From contig NZ_JACHVV010000001.1 of assembly GCF_014190935.1 (NCBI RefSeq), positions 682,001 through 746,000 on the forward strand: a stretch of 64,000 bases of DNA, written 5' to 3'. A program made the position numbers and the translations under genes. Numbering within the stretch: position 1 is the stretch's first letter; every line of letters starts with the position of its first letter. Positions 1 to 8,106 of this stretch are shown here, piece by piece. Under the pieces are notes generated by a model. That model ran no database searches. It was not told the origin of the DNA and worked only from the letters and a program-made list of their open reading frames with translations. Source of the DNA: Chryseomonas sp014190935 (GTDB lineage Bacteria > Pseudomonadota > Gammaproteobacteria > Pseudomonadales > Pseudomonadaceae).

Positions 1-1
1 G

Positions 2-3000
2 CTCTGCCTGGACAAGACCCTCGGCAATCCCTTCTTCATCGAGCAGTTGCTGCGCAGTCTGCAGCAGGAAGGCCTGCTGGAGTTCGACGGCGAGCAGGGT
101 CAGTGGCACTGGGAGCTGGCGCGGCTGCAGGCCCTGGACGTCTACGACAATGTCGTCGACTTCATGGTCGGCAAGCTCAAGGAGCTGCCGGCCAGCACCT
201 CGCAACTGCTGCAGTGGGCAGCCTGTCTGGGCACCCATTTCTCCAGCGATCGGCTTGCCGCGCTGATGGCGGAATCGCCTGCGGACATCCGCCGCCGCTG
301 CCAGTCGCTGGTGCAGGAGGGCCTGCTCACCGAGCCCGAAGGCGGCCCGGCGGGGGAGCAGACGCCCACGCACTACAGTTTCCTGCACGATCAGGTGCGC
401 CATGCCGCTCATTCGCTGCTGGCGCCCGCCGAGCGCGAGCGGGTCCATCTGCGCGCCGGTCAGCTGTATCTCGCCGAAGGCAGCGCCACGCGGCTGGACG
501 CGGTCAATCACCTCAACCTGGCGCTGGCGCTGATTGAGACGCCCGCCGAGCGCCTGCAGCTGCTGGAACTCAATCTGGACGCCGCGCGCAAGGCGCGCCA
601 GGCCAACGCCTATCCCGCCGCCCAGGATTTCCTGCGCACGGCGGTCGCGCTGATCGACGACGCGGCCTGGGAGAGTCGCCATGCGCTGCTGTTCCAGCTG
701 CACCGGGAATGGGCCGAGGTGGCGCACCTCTGTGGCGATGCCAACGAAGCCCTGCGCATCTGCGAAGTGCTGCTGCCACGGGCGCGCACCACCTTCGAGG
801 AAGCCGGGGTGCGCGCCTTGCAGATTGACCTCTACAGCGGACTCGGGCGCTTCACCGAAGCCCTGGTGGTGGCCAAGGCCGGCCTCCAGGCGCTGGACGA
901 ACCCTGGCCGGAGGCGCCGGACGACATCAACCAGGCCATCGGCGCCGACAGCGCCGAGGTCGAGGCCTGGCTCGCCGAGCGCCATCCGGCGGCCCTGCTC
1001 GATTTGCCACGCATGGAAGATCCGCGTGCGCAGTTGCTGATCCGCCTGCTGGGCCTGCTCTGGGGGCCGGCGATCAACGTCGACCTGCCGATGAGCCTGC
1101 TGGCGGTCATGCGCATCGTCAAGCTGTCGATCCAGTACGGCAACGGCGATCTCTCGCCCTTCGGCTATGCCAACTACGGCTCGCTGCTGTCGGCCTTCCA
1201 CGGTCGCTACGAACTGGGTTACCAGGTCGGGCGCCTGGCGGTCGACCTGGTCGACCGCACCGGCAATCTGCCGCTCAAGTGCAAGGTCTATACGATGTTC
1301 GCGGTGACCAACAGTCCCTGGTCGAGCCCCATCGCGGACAACGTCGCCCTGTTGCGCGAGGCCCTGGCCGCCGGCCAGCGCACCGGCGAGATCATCTTCA
1401 CCGCCTACAGCGCCTTCCACATCCTCAAGCACCTGCAGCACGCCGGGGCGCCGCTGGACGACATCCTCGGCGAAACCGCGGAGATCGAGCGGATCCTGCT
1501 GGGCATCGGCGATCCCAACACCCTGGAGATCTTCACCATCCTGCGCCAGTCGCTGCGTCTGCTGCAGGGACTCACGCCGGGCCAGGAGACCTGGGACGAA
1601 GAAGGCCAGGACGAAGCGGCGCTGGTGCGGCAGATGCAGGACAGCGGCCATGTGCTCTGTCTGAACTACTACGACTTCAACAAGATGCAGGCGGCGCTGC
1701 TGTTCCGCCGGCTGCCCCAGGCGCGGCACCACGCCGAAGCCATGGAAGCCTCGCTGGCGGCGAGTTTCGGCTGGTTCAGCATCGCCGAGCACGCCTTCTA
1801 CCAGGCGCTGATCCTGCTGGCCGAGGGCGACCTGGCCGGGGAGGCGCTGGCCAAGGTCGAGGTCGCCCAGGAACGGCTGAGCGGCTGGGCTGCGCACTGC
1901 CCGGAAAACTTCGCCCACAAGCGCGACCTGGTGGCGGCCGAACGGGCCCGCCGCGAGGGCCGGGTCGAGGCCGCCATGGATCTCTACGAACAGGCCCTGG
2001 AATCCGCGCGCCTGCACGGCTTCCGCCAGGGCGCGGCACTGGCCGAGGAACTCTATGGGCGCTTCTGGCTGGAACAGCAGCGCCCGCGGATCGCCCGGAC
2101 CTATCTGCAGGATGCCCAGCGCAGCTATCTGCACTGGGGCGCCGCGGCCAAGGCCCAGGCGCTGGAGAACGAATTCCCGCAATGGCTGCGCGCCGCCGAG
2201 GCCAACGCCCTGACCGTGCAGCGGACCCATAGCCAGTCCACCAGCGAGATGATGCGGCTGGACTGGCTGTCGGTGCTCAAGTCGCTGCAGACCATCTCCA
2301 ACGAACTGGCGTTGGATCAGCTGCTGGCGCGGATGATGCGCATCATCCTGGAGGAGGGCGGCGCCCAGCATGGCCTGCTGCTGTTGCCCGAGGGCGGTCG
2401 CTGGCTGGTGCAGGCCTCGATCTGCAGCGGCTCGGGCGAGCCCAAGGTGCTCCAGGGTCTGCCGCTGGCGCTGAACGAACAGGACTCCGGCGAGGGGCTG
2501 GTGCCCCTGACCCTGGTGTCCCACGTGATCCGTCATCGCGAACCGGTGATCCTCGACGACGCCGCCCGCGCCGGCCGCTTCGTCCGCGACGCCTACATGC
2601 GCGCGCGGCGCCCGCGTTCGGTCTGTTGCCTGCCGGTGCTGCGCCAGGGGCGCCTGATCGGCATCCTCTATCTGGAAAACAACCTGCTGGCCCAGGCCTT
2701 CACCCCGGGCCGACTGCAGGTGCTGGGCATCCTGGCCACCCAGGCGGCGATCTCCCTGGAGCACGCGCAGATCTACGAAACCCTGGAGCAGCGCGTCGGC
2801 GAACGCACCCTCGAACTGGACCAGGCGCGCATCCGGGCCGAGGAAGCGGCAGCGGCCAAGTCGCTGTTCCTGGCGACCATGAGCCACGAGATTCGCACCC
2901 CGCTCAATGCGGTGATCGGCCTCAGCCGCCTGACCCTGGGCACCCGGCTGTCCGGCGAACAGCGCGGCCACGTCGGCAAGATCCTCGATTCCGGCGAGAC

Positions 3001-5008
3001 CCTGCTGGGGGTGATCAACGACGTCCTCGACTATTCGCGCAACGAAGCCGGTGGTACCCAGCTCGAACAACTGGGCTTCAACCTGGCCAAGGTGCTCGAA
3101 CGTACCCTCAACCTCTGCGCCATCAAGGCCCACGAAAAGGGCGTCGAACTGGTGCTGGATTGCGGTCCGGACATTCCCCTGGCGTTGGAAGGCGATCCGT
3201 TGCGTCTGCAGCAGGTGCTGGTCAATCTGCTGAGCAATGCGATCAAGTTCACCGAGCGGGGCCATGTGCTGATCCGCGTCGGCGCCGTCTGCGAAGAGGG
3301 CCGTGCCCACTTCAGCCTGGCGGTGGAAGACACCGGCATCGGCCTAACCGAGGCGCAGCAGGCGCAACTCTTCCAGCCCTTCACCCAGGCGGATGGGTCC
3401 ATCAGCCGCCGCTACGGCGGTACCGGCCTGGGCCTGGCGATCTCCCGCCAGCTTACCGAACTCATGGGCGGCACCCTCGAGGTCCATAGCGAAGCCGGGC
3501 GCGGCTCCTGCTTTACCCTGCGCCTGACCCTGCCGGTGGTGGGCGAGCCCGAGCGGCTGCCCAGCCAGACGCCGCGGCAGGTCCTGCTGGTGGACGACCA
3601 CGGCCTGGCCCGGCGCATCCTGGGGCAACGCCTGCGCGAACTGGGCATGCAGGTGGTGGAAGCGGAGTCCACCGAACAGGCCCTGGCGGCCATGGCCACG
3701 TCGGTCTTCGAACTGGCCATCGTCGACTGGCGCCTGGGCGCCGAGGACGGCCTGGCGCTGGCGCGCCAGTTGCGCTTCCGTCAGCCGGAGCTGGCGCTGA
3801 CCCTGCTGGCCTCGCCCTACGAGGCGGAAGAGGTGCGCAGCCTGGGCGAGGATCTGCCGGGCCTGGAACTCCTCGACAAACCGGTCACCGGCCCCGCCGT
3901 GCAGCGCCTGCTCGCCGGCCTGGGCCTGGCACCGGTCGTTGCGCCGACGGTGGGCCAGAGCGTGGTGGATCTGCAGGGCATTCGCCTGCTGCTGGTGGAC
4001 GACAATGCCATCAACCGCCAGGTGGTCATCGGCTTCCTGCAGGGCAGCGGCATCCTGATCGACGTGGCCGAAGACGGCCAGGCGGCGTTGGACCAGCTGG
4101 AGCGACAGCGCTACGACCTGGTGCTGATGGACGTCCATATGCCACGCCTGGACGGCCTGTCGGCCACCCGCGAATTGCGTACCCGCCCGGCGCTGGCCGC
4201 GCTGCCGGTCATCGCCATGACCGCCAACGGCCTGCCGGGCGATCGCGAGCGGTGCCTGGATGCGGGCATGAACGATCACCTGGTCAAGCCGCTCGATCCC
4301 GCCGAGCTGTTCCGCATCATCGCCGCCTGGGCCAATCTGGAGCAGCTGCAGCGCGCCGAGCGCAAGGCGGTGGACGAGGTCGTCGACGTCAAGGAAGTCG
4401 GCGTGCTGGCGCGGGCGCGTGCCAGTGCGGTGCTCGAACCCGAGTCGGCACTGCGCCTGCTGCGCGGCAGCGCCGAACTCTATGAACAGCTGATGCGTGA
4501 TTTCCGCGTGCAACAGGCCGAACTGCCCGGGCGGATCTCCGCCTGGCGTGCGGCCGACGATGTCACCGCGCTGTTCGAATGCGCCCACGGCCTGCAGGCC
4601 ACCGCCGCCTATGTCGGCGCCATCGCCCTGCAGGAAGCGGCGCAACGCCTGACCACCCGGATCCGGCTGGCCCAGCCCATCGGCGAGGACGTGCGTCGTC
4701 TGCATGCCGAGGCCGAGCGCTGCCTGGCGTCTCTCGACGAGATCCTGGTCGAGGTCGCCGGCGGCGAGGAGGCCTCCGTCGAGGAACTCGAAGCCCTGCT
4801 CGAACGCCTGGTCGGGCTCCTGCAAACGTCGGATTTCGCCGCCGAGGAGGTGCTCGACACCCTGTTGCGCGCCTGCGTCAGCACGCCCCACAGCGCCGAT
4901 GTGGTACGCATCCGCGAGTGGGTGAACGATGTCGAGTTCGAACATGCCGCCGATGCCACCGCGGATCTGCTGCGGCGGGTACGGCACGCCGGCAAGCGGT
5001 CGGGATAG
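2..5008 (+). CDS. Hybrid sensor histidine kinase (ATPase/TPR-like region, GAF, HisKA, HATPase, two REC, HPt), 5' end outside window
   Basis: The reading frame is open from base 2 and begins inside a GNPFFIEQLL motif, typical of the AAA ATPase module in very large multi-sensor kinases, so the true start lies upstream. The visible order is the end of the ATPase module, a long alpha-helical TPR-like region (about 500-2200), a GAF domain (about 2270-2790), HisKA with phospho-acceptor motif SHEIRTPLN near 2880, HATPase with LLSNAIKF near 3230 and GGTGLGL near 3420, receiver 1 (from LLVDDHG, about 3585), receiver 2 (from LLLVDDN, about 3985, Asp in LVLMDVHMP) and a C-terminal HPt (CAHGLQATAAYVGA near 4580). 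Receiver 1 has IVDWRLG at the usual Asp site. Relatives carry an N-terminal Ser/Thr kinase domain, which cannot be checked here. The stop abuts the next gene, a REC-GGDEF protein that is a likely phosphorelay target (inference). Confidence 0.9.
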   Translation, partial: LCLDKTLGNPFFIEQLLRSLQQEGLLEFDGEQGQWHWELARLQALDVYDNVVDFMVGKLKELPASTSQLLQWAACLGTHFSSDRLAALMAESPADIRRRCQSLVQEGLLTEPEGGPAGEQTPTHYSFLHDQVRHAAHSLLAPAERERVHLRAGQLYLAEGSATRLDAVNHLNLALALIETPAERLQLLELNLDAARKARQANAYPAAQDFLRTAVALIDDAAWESRHALLFQLHREWAEVAHLCGDANEALRICEVLLPRARTTFEEAGVRALQIDLYSGLGRFTEALVVAKAGLQALDEPWPEAPDDINQAIGADSAEVEAWLAERHPAALLDLPRMEDPRAQLLIRLLGLLWGPAINVDLPMSLLAVMRIVKLSIQYGNGDLSPFGYANYGSLLSAFHGRYELGYQVGRLAVDLVDRTGNLPLKCKVYTMFAVTNSPWSSPIADNVALLREALAAGQRTGEIIFTAYSAFHILKHLQHAGAPLDDILGETAEIERILLGIGDPNTLEIFTILRQSLRLLQGLTPGQETWDEEGQDEAALVRQMQDSGHVLCLNYYDFNKMQAALLFRRLPQARHHAEAMEASLAASFGWFSIAEHAFYQALILLAEGDLAGEALAKVEVAQERLSGWAAHCPENFAHKRDLVAAERARREGRVEAAMDLYEQALESARLHGFRQGAALAEELYGRFWLEQQRPRIARTYLQDAQRSYLHWGAAAKAQALENEFPQWLRAAEANALTVQRTHSQSTSEMMRLDWLSVLKSLQTISNELALDQLLARMMRIILEEGGAQHGLLLLPEGGRWLVQASICSGSGEPKVLQGLPLALNEQDSGEGLVPLTLVSHVIRHREPVILDDAARAGRFVRDAYMRARRPRSVCCLPVLRQGRLIGILYLENNLLAQAFTPGRLQVLGILATQAAISLEHAQIYETLEQRVGERTLELDQARIRAEEAAAAKSLFLATMSHEIRTPLNAVIGLSRLTLGTRLSGEQRGHVGKILDSGETLLGVINDVLDYSRNEAGGTQLEQLGFNLAKVLERTLNLCAIKAHEKGVELVLDCGPDIPLALEGDPLRLQQVLVNLLSNAIKFTERGHVLIRVGAVCEEGRAHFSLAVEDTGIGLTEAQQAQLFQPFTQADGSISRRYGGTGLGLAISRQLTELMGGTLEVHSEAGRGSCFTLRLTLPVVGEPERLPSQTPRQVLLVDDHGLARRILGQRLRELGMQVVEAESTEQALAAMATSVFELAIVDWRLGAEDGLALARQLRFRQPELALTLLASPYEAEEVRSLGEDLPGLELLDKPVTGPAVQRLLAGLGLAPVVAPTVGQSVVDLQGIRLLLVDDNAINRQVVIGFLQGSGILIDVAEDGQAALDQLERQRYDLVLMDVHMPRLDGLSATRELRTRPALAALPVIAMTANGLPGDRERCLDAGMNDHLVKPLDPAELFRIIAAWANLEQLQRAERKAVDEVVDVKEVGVLARARASAVLEPESALRLLRGSAELYEQLMRDFRVQQAELPGRISAWRAADDVTALFECAHGLQATAAYVGAIALQEAAQRLTTRIRLAQPIGEDVRRLHAEAERCLASLDEILVEVAGGEEASVEELEALLERLVGLLQTSDFAAEEVLDTLLRACVSTPHSADVVRIREWVNDVEFEHAADATADLLRRVRHAGKRSG

Positions 5009-5014
5009 TTGCCG

Positions 5015-5929
5015 ATGGAGGGGCGTCGTCCCGACCTGCCGTTGATCCTCATCGTCGACGATCAGAAGAGCAATCTGCGCGTCCTCGGCGATCTGCTGCG
5101 CAACGAGGCGCGCATCATGCTGGCCAAGAGCGGGGTCCAGGCGCTGACCAAGGCCGCCCGCGAACACCCGGATCTGATCCTGCTGGACGTGGTGATGCCC
5201 GGCATCGACGGCCTGCAGCTGATCCAGCTGTTCAAGCGCCGCGCCGAGACCAGCGCCATCCCGGTGATCTTCATTACCGCGGCCAACGACCTGCACCGCG
5301 AGGTGGAGTGCTTCGAGCTGGGCGCCAGCGACTTCATCCAGAAGCCCTTCAATCCGCTGGCCGTGCTGGCGCGGGTGCGGCTGCACCTGCAGCTGGCCCG
5401 TCAGCGGCGGCTACTCGAAGAACTGGCGCACATGGATCCGCTGACCGCGGTGGGCAATCGCCGCCGCTTCGACGAGCAGCTGACGATCGAGTGGCAGCTG
5501 GCGGTCAGCCGGCGGGGCTCGCTGGCCATCGCCATGCTCGATATCGACTACTTCAAGCAGTACAACGATACCCACGGTCATGGCGCCGGGGATCAGGCGC
5601 TGGCGCGGGTCGCCCAGGTGCTGGAGCAGCGCATCCGCGAGCGGGATTGCCTGGCGCGCTATGGCGGCGAGGAATTCGTGCTCCTGCTACCGGGCGCCTC
5701 TCGCACGGCCGCGGAAGCGGTACTGGAGCGCTGCCGGCAGGGCATCGCCGAATTGCGCATCGCTCATCCGCTGGCGGAGGACCGACTCTGGCTGACCATG
5801 AGCATGGGCCTGGCCTGCTGCAATCCGACCCCCGAACAGACCCCGGACGGGCTGCTCAAGGCCGCCGACAACCTGCTCTACCAGGCCAAGGCCGAAGGGC
5901 GTAATCGCCTGGTCAGTCGCAGCTTCTAG
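5015..5929 (+). CDS. Response regulator diguanylate cyclase (REC-GGDEF)
   Basis: This protein of about 304 aa has an N-terminal receiver (LILIVDDQ, phospho-Asp in LILLDVVMP, Lys in FIQKPF) and a GGDEF domain (DPLTAVGNRRRFDEQL, active site RYGGEEF). An inhibitory I-site RERD lies five residues before GGEEF, so product feedback by c-di-GMP is expected. The ATG at 5015 is preferred; a TTG at 5009 directly after the upstream stop would add two residues. The gene follows the hybrid kinase without a gap, so the two are probably one transcript and one pathway (inference). It converges with wspR, another REC-GGDEF gene, 17 bp away. Confidence 0.93.
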   Translation: MEGRRPDLPLILIVDDQKSNLRVLGDLLRNEARIMLAKSGVQALTKAAREHPDLILLDVVMPGIDGLQLIQLFKRRAETSAIPVIFITAANDLHREVECFELGASDFIQKPFNPLAVLARVRLHLQLARQRRLLEELAHMDPLTAVGNRRRFDEQLTIEWQLAVSRRGSLAIAMLDIDYFKQYNDTHGHGAGDQALARVAQVLEQRIRERDCLARYGGEEFVLLLPGASRTAAEAVLERCRQGIAELRIAHPLAEDRLWLTMSMGLACCNPTPEQTPDGLLKAADNLLYQAKAEGRNRLVSRSF

Positions 5930-5946
5930 ACGGTTGTCGCAGCGCC

Positions 5947-6972
5947 CTAGGGCGCGAGGTCCTTGCCACCCTTGACCAGATGCACCCGGTTGCGGCCCTC
6001 GGCCTTGGCCTGGTACAGCGCCTGGTCGGTGCGTTCGATGAAGGCTTCGTGATCGTCGCCGCTCTGCGGCTGGATGCTGCCGACGCCGATGGAGATGGTG
6101 ACGAAGCCGAGGTCGCTGCCGGAGTGCGCCACCTGCAGCCGCTCCACGCCGGCCCGGCAGGCTTCGGCGACCTTGAGCGCGCCCTCGGCGTCGGTCTCCG
6201 GCAGCACCATGGCGAATTCCTCGCCGCCGTAGCGGGCCACCAGGTCGGCCGGGCGCTTGAGTTGCTCGGTGAGCACCGCCGCCACCTTCTTCAGGCAGAG
6301 ATCGCCACTGAGGTGGCCATAGGTGTCGTTGTAGCGCTTGAAGTGGTCGACGTCGCACAGCAGCAGGGCCAGCGGCTGGCGATTGCGCCGGGCGCGCAGC
6401 CATTCGCCTTCGTAGGTCTGGTCGAAATGACGACGGTTGTTGATGCCGGTGAGGCTGTCGATGGCCACCAGCTTCTGCAGCTGGATATTGGCCTCGGCGA
6501 GCTGGCGCTGGCTTTCGCGCAGGAAGCGAAAGGCCTCGTCGCGCTGGGCGCGCAGCACATGGGCTTCGGAGTGGTAGCGCACCCGCGCCAACAGTTCCAG
6601 CTTGTCGGGCAGCTTGACCAGATAGTCGTTGGCCCCGGTCGCGAAGCTCTGCGCTTTGACCTGGGGATCCTCCTTGGAAGAGAGCACCACGATGGGCACG
6701 TCGCGCAGCGTCGGTTCGGCGCGGAAACGCCTGACCGTTTCCAGGCCGTCGATCTCGGGCATGATCAGGTCCTGCAAGACCACCGTGGGCTTGAGTTGCA
6801 GGGCCATGTTGACCGCCTGGTGAGCGTCCAGGCAGTAATGCAGCTCGATGTCGGGCTGATCGGCGATCATCCGTCGCAAGGCTTCGATGATGATCAGCTG
6901 ATCGTCCACCAGCAGCAGGCGCACCTTGGGTGCGGTCAGGCTGTCCAGGGTATTACCCTCGTGCGTGGCCAT
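5947..6972 (-). CDS. wspR: WspR, response regulator diguanylate cyclase
   Basis: This 341-aa protein has a receiver (VRLLLVDDQ; phospho-Asp in VVLQDLIMPEIDG; LVKLPDK), a helical linker and a GGDEF domain (DSLTGINNRRHFDQ, RYGGEEFAMVLPE). The I-site RPAD lies five residues before GGEEF. It is the output of the Wsp surface-sensing system: WspE phosphorylates it, it then clusters and makes c-di-GMP, which promotes matrix production and biofilm. It is last in the wspABCDEFR order, about 96 bp beyond wspF, so it may have its own translation signals or a weak internal promoter. Length and domain order match the Pseudomonas family. Confidence 0.95.
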   Translation of the reverse strand: MATHEGNTLDSLTAPKVRLLLVDDQLIIIEALRRMIADQPDIELHYCLDAHQAVNMALQLKPTVVLQDLIMPEIDGLETVRRFRAEPTLRDVPIVVLSSKEDPQVKAQSFATGANDYLVKLPDKLELLARVRYHSEAHVLRAQRDEAFRFLRESQRQLAEANIQLQKLVAIDSLTGINNRRHFDQTYEGEWLRARRNRQPLALLLCDVDHFKRYNDTYGHLSGDLCLKKVAAVLTEQLKRPADLVARYGGEEFAMVLPETDAEGALKVAEACRAGVERLQVAHSGSDLGFVTISIGVGSIQPQSGDDHEAFIERTDQALYQAKAEGRNRVHLVKGGKDLAP

Positions 6973-7068
6973 TACTGCGAGTCCTTGTGCGGGCGGGGTC
7001 GGACGTCCCGCATCTCTTCTTGGCCAATCCCTGCCACTGCGCCGTCCAACGCTCCTGTTGGCGACCTT

Positions 7069-8106
7069 TCATGTCATGTTACGCGAGCCATTGCCGAAGC
7101 GTCTTTGCAGCCAGGCGCCGATCTGCACGGGGTTGAGCACGCGCTCCGCGGCGCCCATTCTAACCGCAGCCGCGGGCATGCCGTATACGGCGCAAGTGGC
7201 CTCGTCCTGAGCCAGAGTCGGGCAGCCGCTCTGGCGCAGGGCATAGAGGCCGCTGGCGCCGTCGCGGCCCATGCCGGTCAGCAGGATGCCCAGGGCCTTG
7301 CTGGCGCGCAGCGGATGGCTGGCGAGCTGGGTGAAGAACACATCCACCGAGGGACGATAGGGGTAGTCCACCGGCTCGGCGGTATAGGCGAAGCGGCCGC
7401 GCCCATCCAGCAGCAGGTGATCGTCGCCCAGGGCCACCGCGACCTGGCCGGGCTCCGGCAGGGCGCCGGGCAGGGCGGCGGTGACCGGCCAGGCGATCTG
7501 GGTGCCGAGCCAACCGATGAAGCTGGGCGCGAAGCGCCGGTCGATGTGTTGCACCAGCACCACGCTGGCCTCTCGGGTGGGCGCCCAGGCCTCGAACAGA
7601 CTGACCAGGGCTGCCGGTCCACCCGTGGAGGCGCCGATGGCCACCAGGCTGTCGGTGGCGGCCTCGGCCGCGGTGCTCGGCGCGGCAGCGATGGCCTGGG
7701 GCGGGCGCGCGGGGCGTTCGGGCAGCCGGACCAGGGGTTCGATGCGGGCGATCTTGCGCAGCAGGGCGCCGCCATCGGCACCGCCGCTCAGGGCCGGGGT
7801 GGCGGTCACGTCGAGGGCGCCGGCGCCCATGGCGCGAAACACGCCCTCGCAGTCGTCGGGGGTGGCGGTGACCATGAGGATGGCGCAGGGCGACTGCGCC
7901 ATGATCCGCCGCGTCGCCTCGATGCCGTCCAGACGGGGCATCTGCAGGTCCATGAGGATCAGGTCCGGGCGGTCCTCGGCGCAGCGCGCCACGGCTTCCT
8001 CGCCGTCATGGGCGATCCAGGCTACCGTATGGCGCCCGTCGCCGATCAGCAGGCGGCGCAGGGCCTCGGTGGCCAGCAGCAGATCGTTGACGATGGCGAT
8101 TCTCAT
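7069..8106 (-). CDS. wspF: WspF, CheB-type protein-glutamate methylesterase
   Basis: This 345-aa protein has an N-terminal receiver (MRIAIVNDLL, phospho-Asp in LILMDLQMPRLDG) and a C-terminal CheB methylesterase. The catalytic residues are visible as Ser in GASTGG, His in VLVQHID and Asp in TGMGRDGASGL. It demethylates WspA and damps Wsp signalling; in other pseudomonads, loss of wspF locks WspR on and gives wrinkly colonies (established knowledge). Its start overlaps the wspE stop by 4 bp, so translation is probably coupled. All key residues are intact, so the pathway should be controllable in this strain. Confidence 0.95.
   Translation of the reverse strand: MRIAIVNDLLLATEALRRLLIGDGRHTVAWIAHDGEEAVARCAEDRPDLILMDLQMPRLDGIEATRRIMAQSPCAILMVTATPDDCEGVFRAMGAGALDVTATPALSGGADGGALLRKIARIEPLVRLPERPARPPQAIAAAPSTAAEAATDSLVAIGASTGGPAALVSLFEAWAPTREASVVLVQHIDRRFAPSFIGWLGTQIAWPVTAALPGALPEPGQVAVALGDDHLLLDGRGRFAYTAEPVDYPYRPSVDVFFTQLASHPLRASKALGILLTGMGRDGASGLYALRQSGCPTLAQDEATCAVYGMPAAAVRMGAAERVLNPVQIGAWLQRRFGNGSRNMT

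Noticed and set aside
3344..5386. Open frame of 680 codons on the minus strand under the hybrid kinase
   Set aside because: Same antisense effect; no recognisable domain, and composition is a mirror of the kinase codons.
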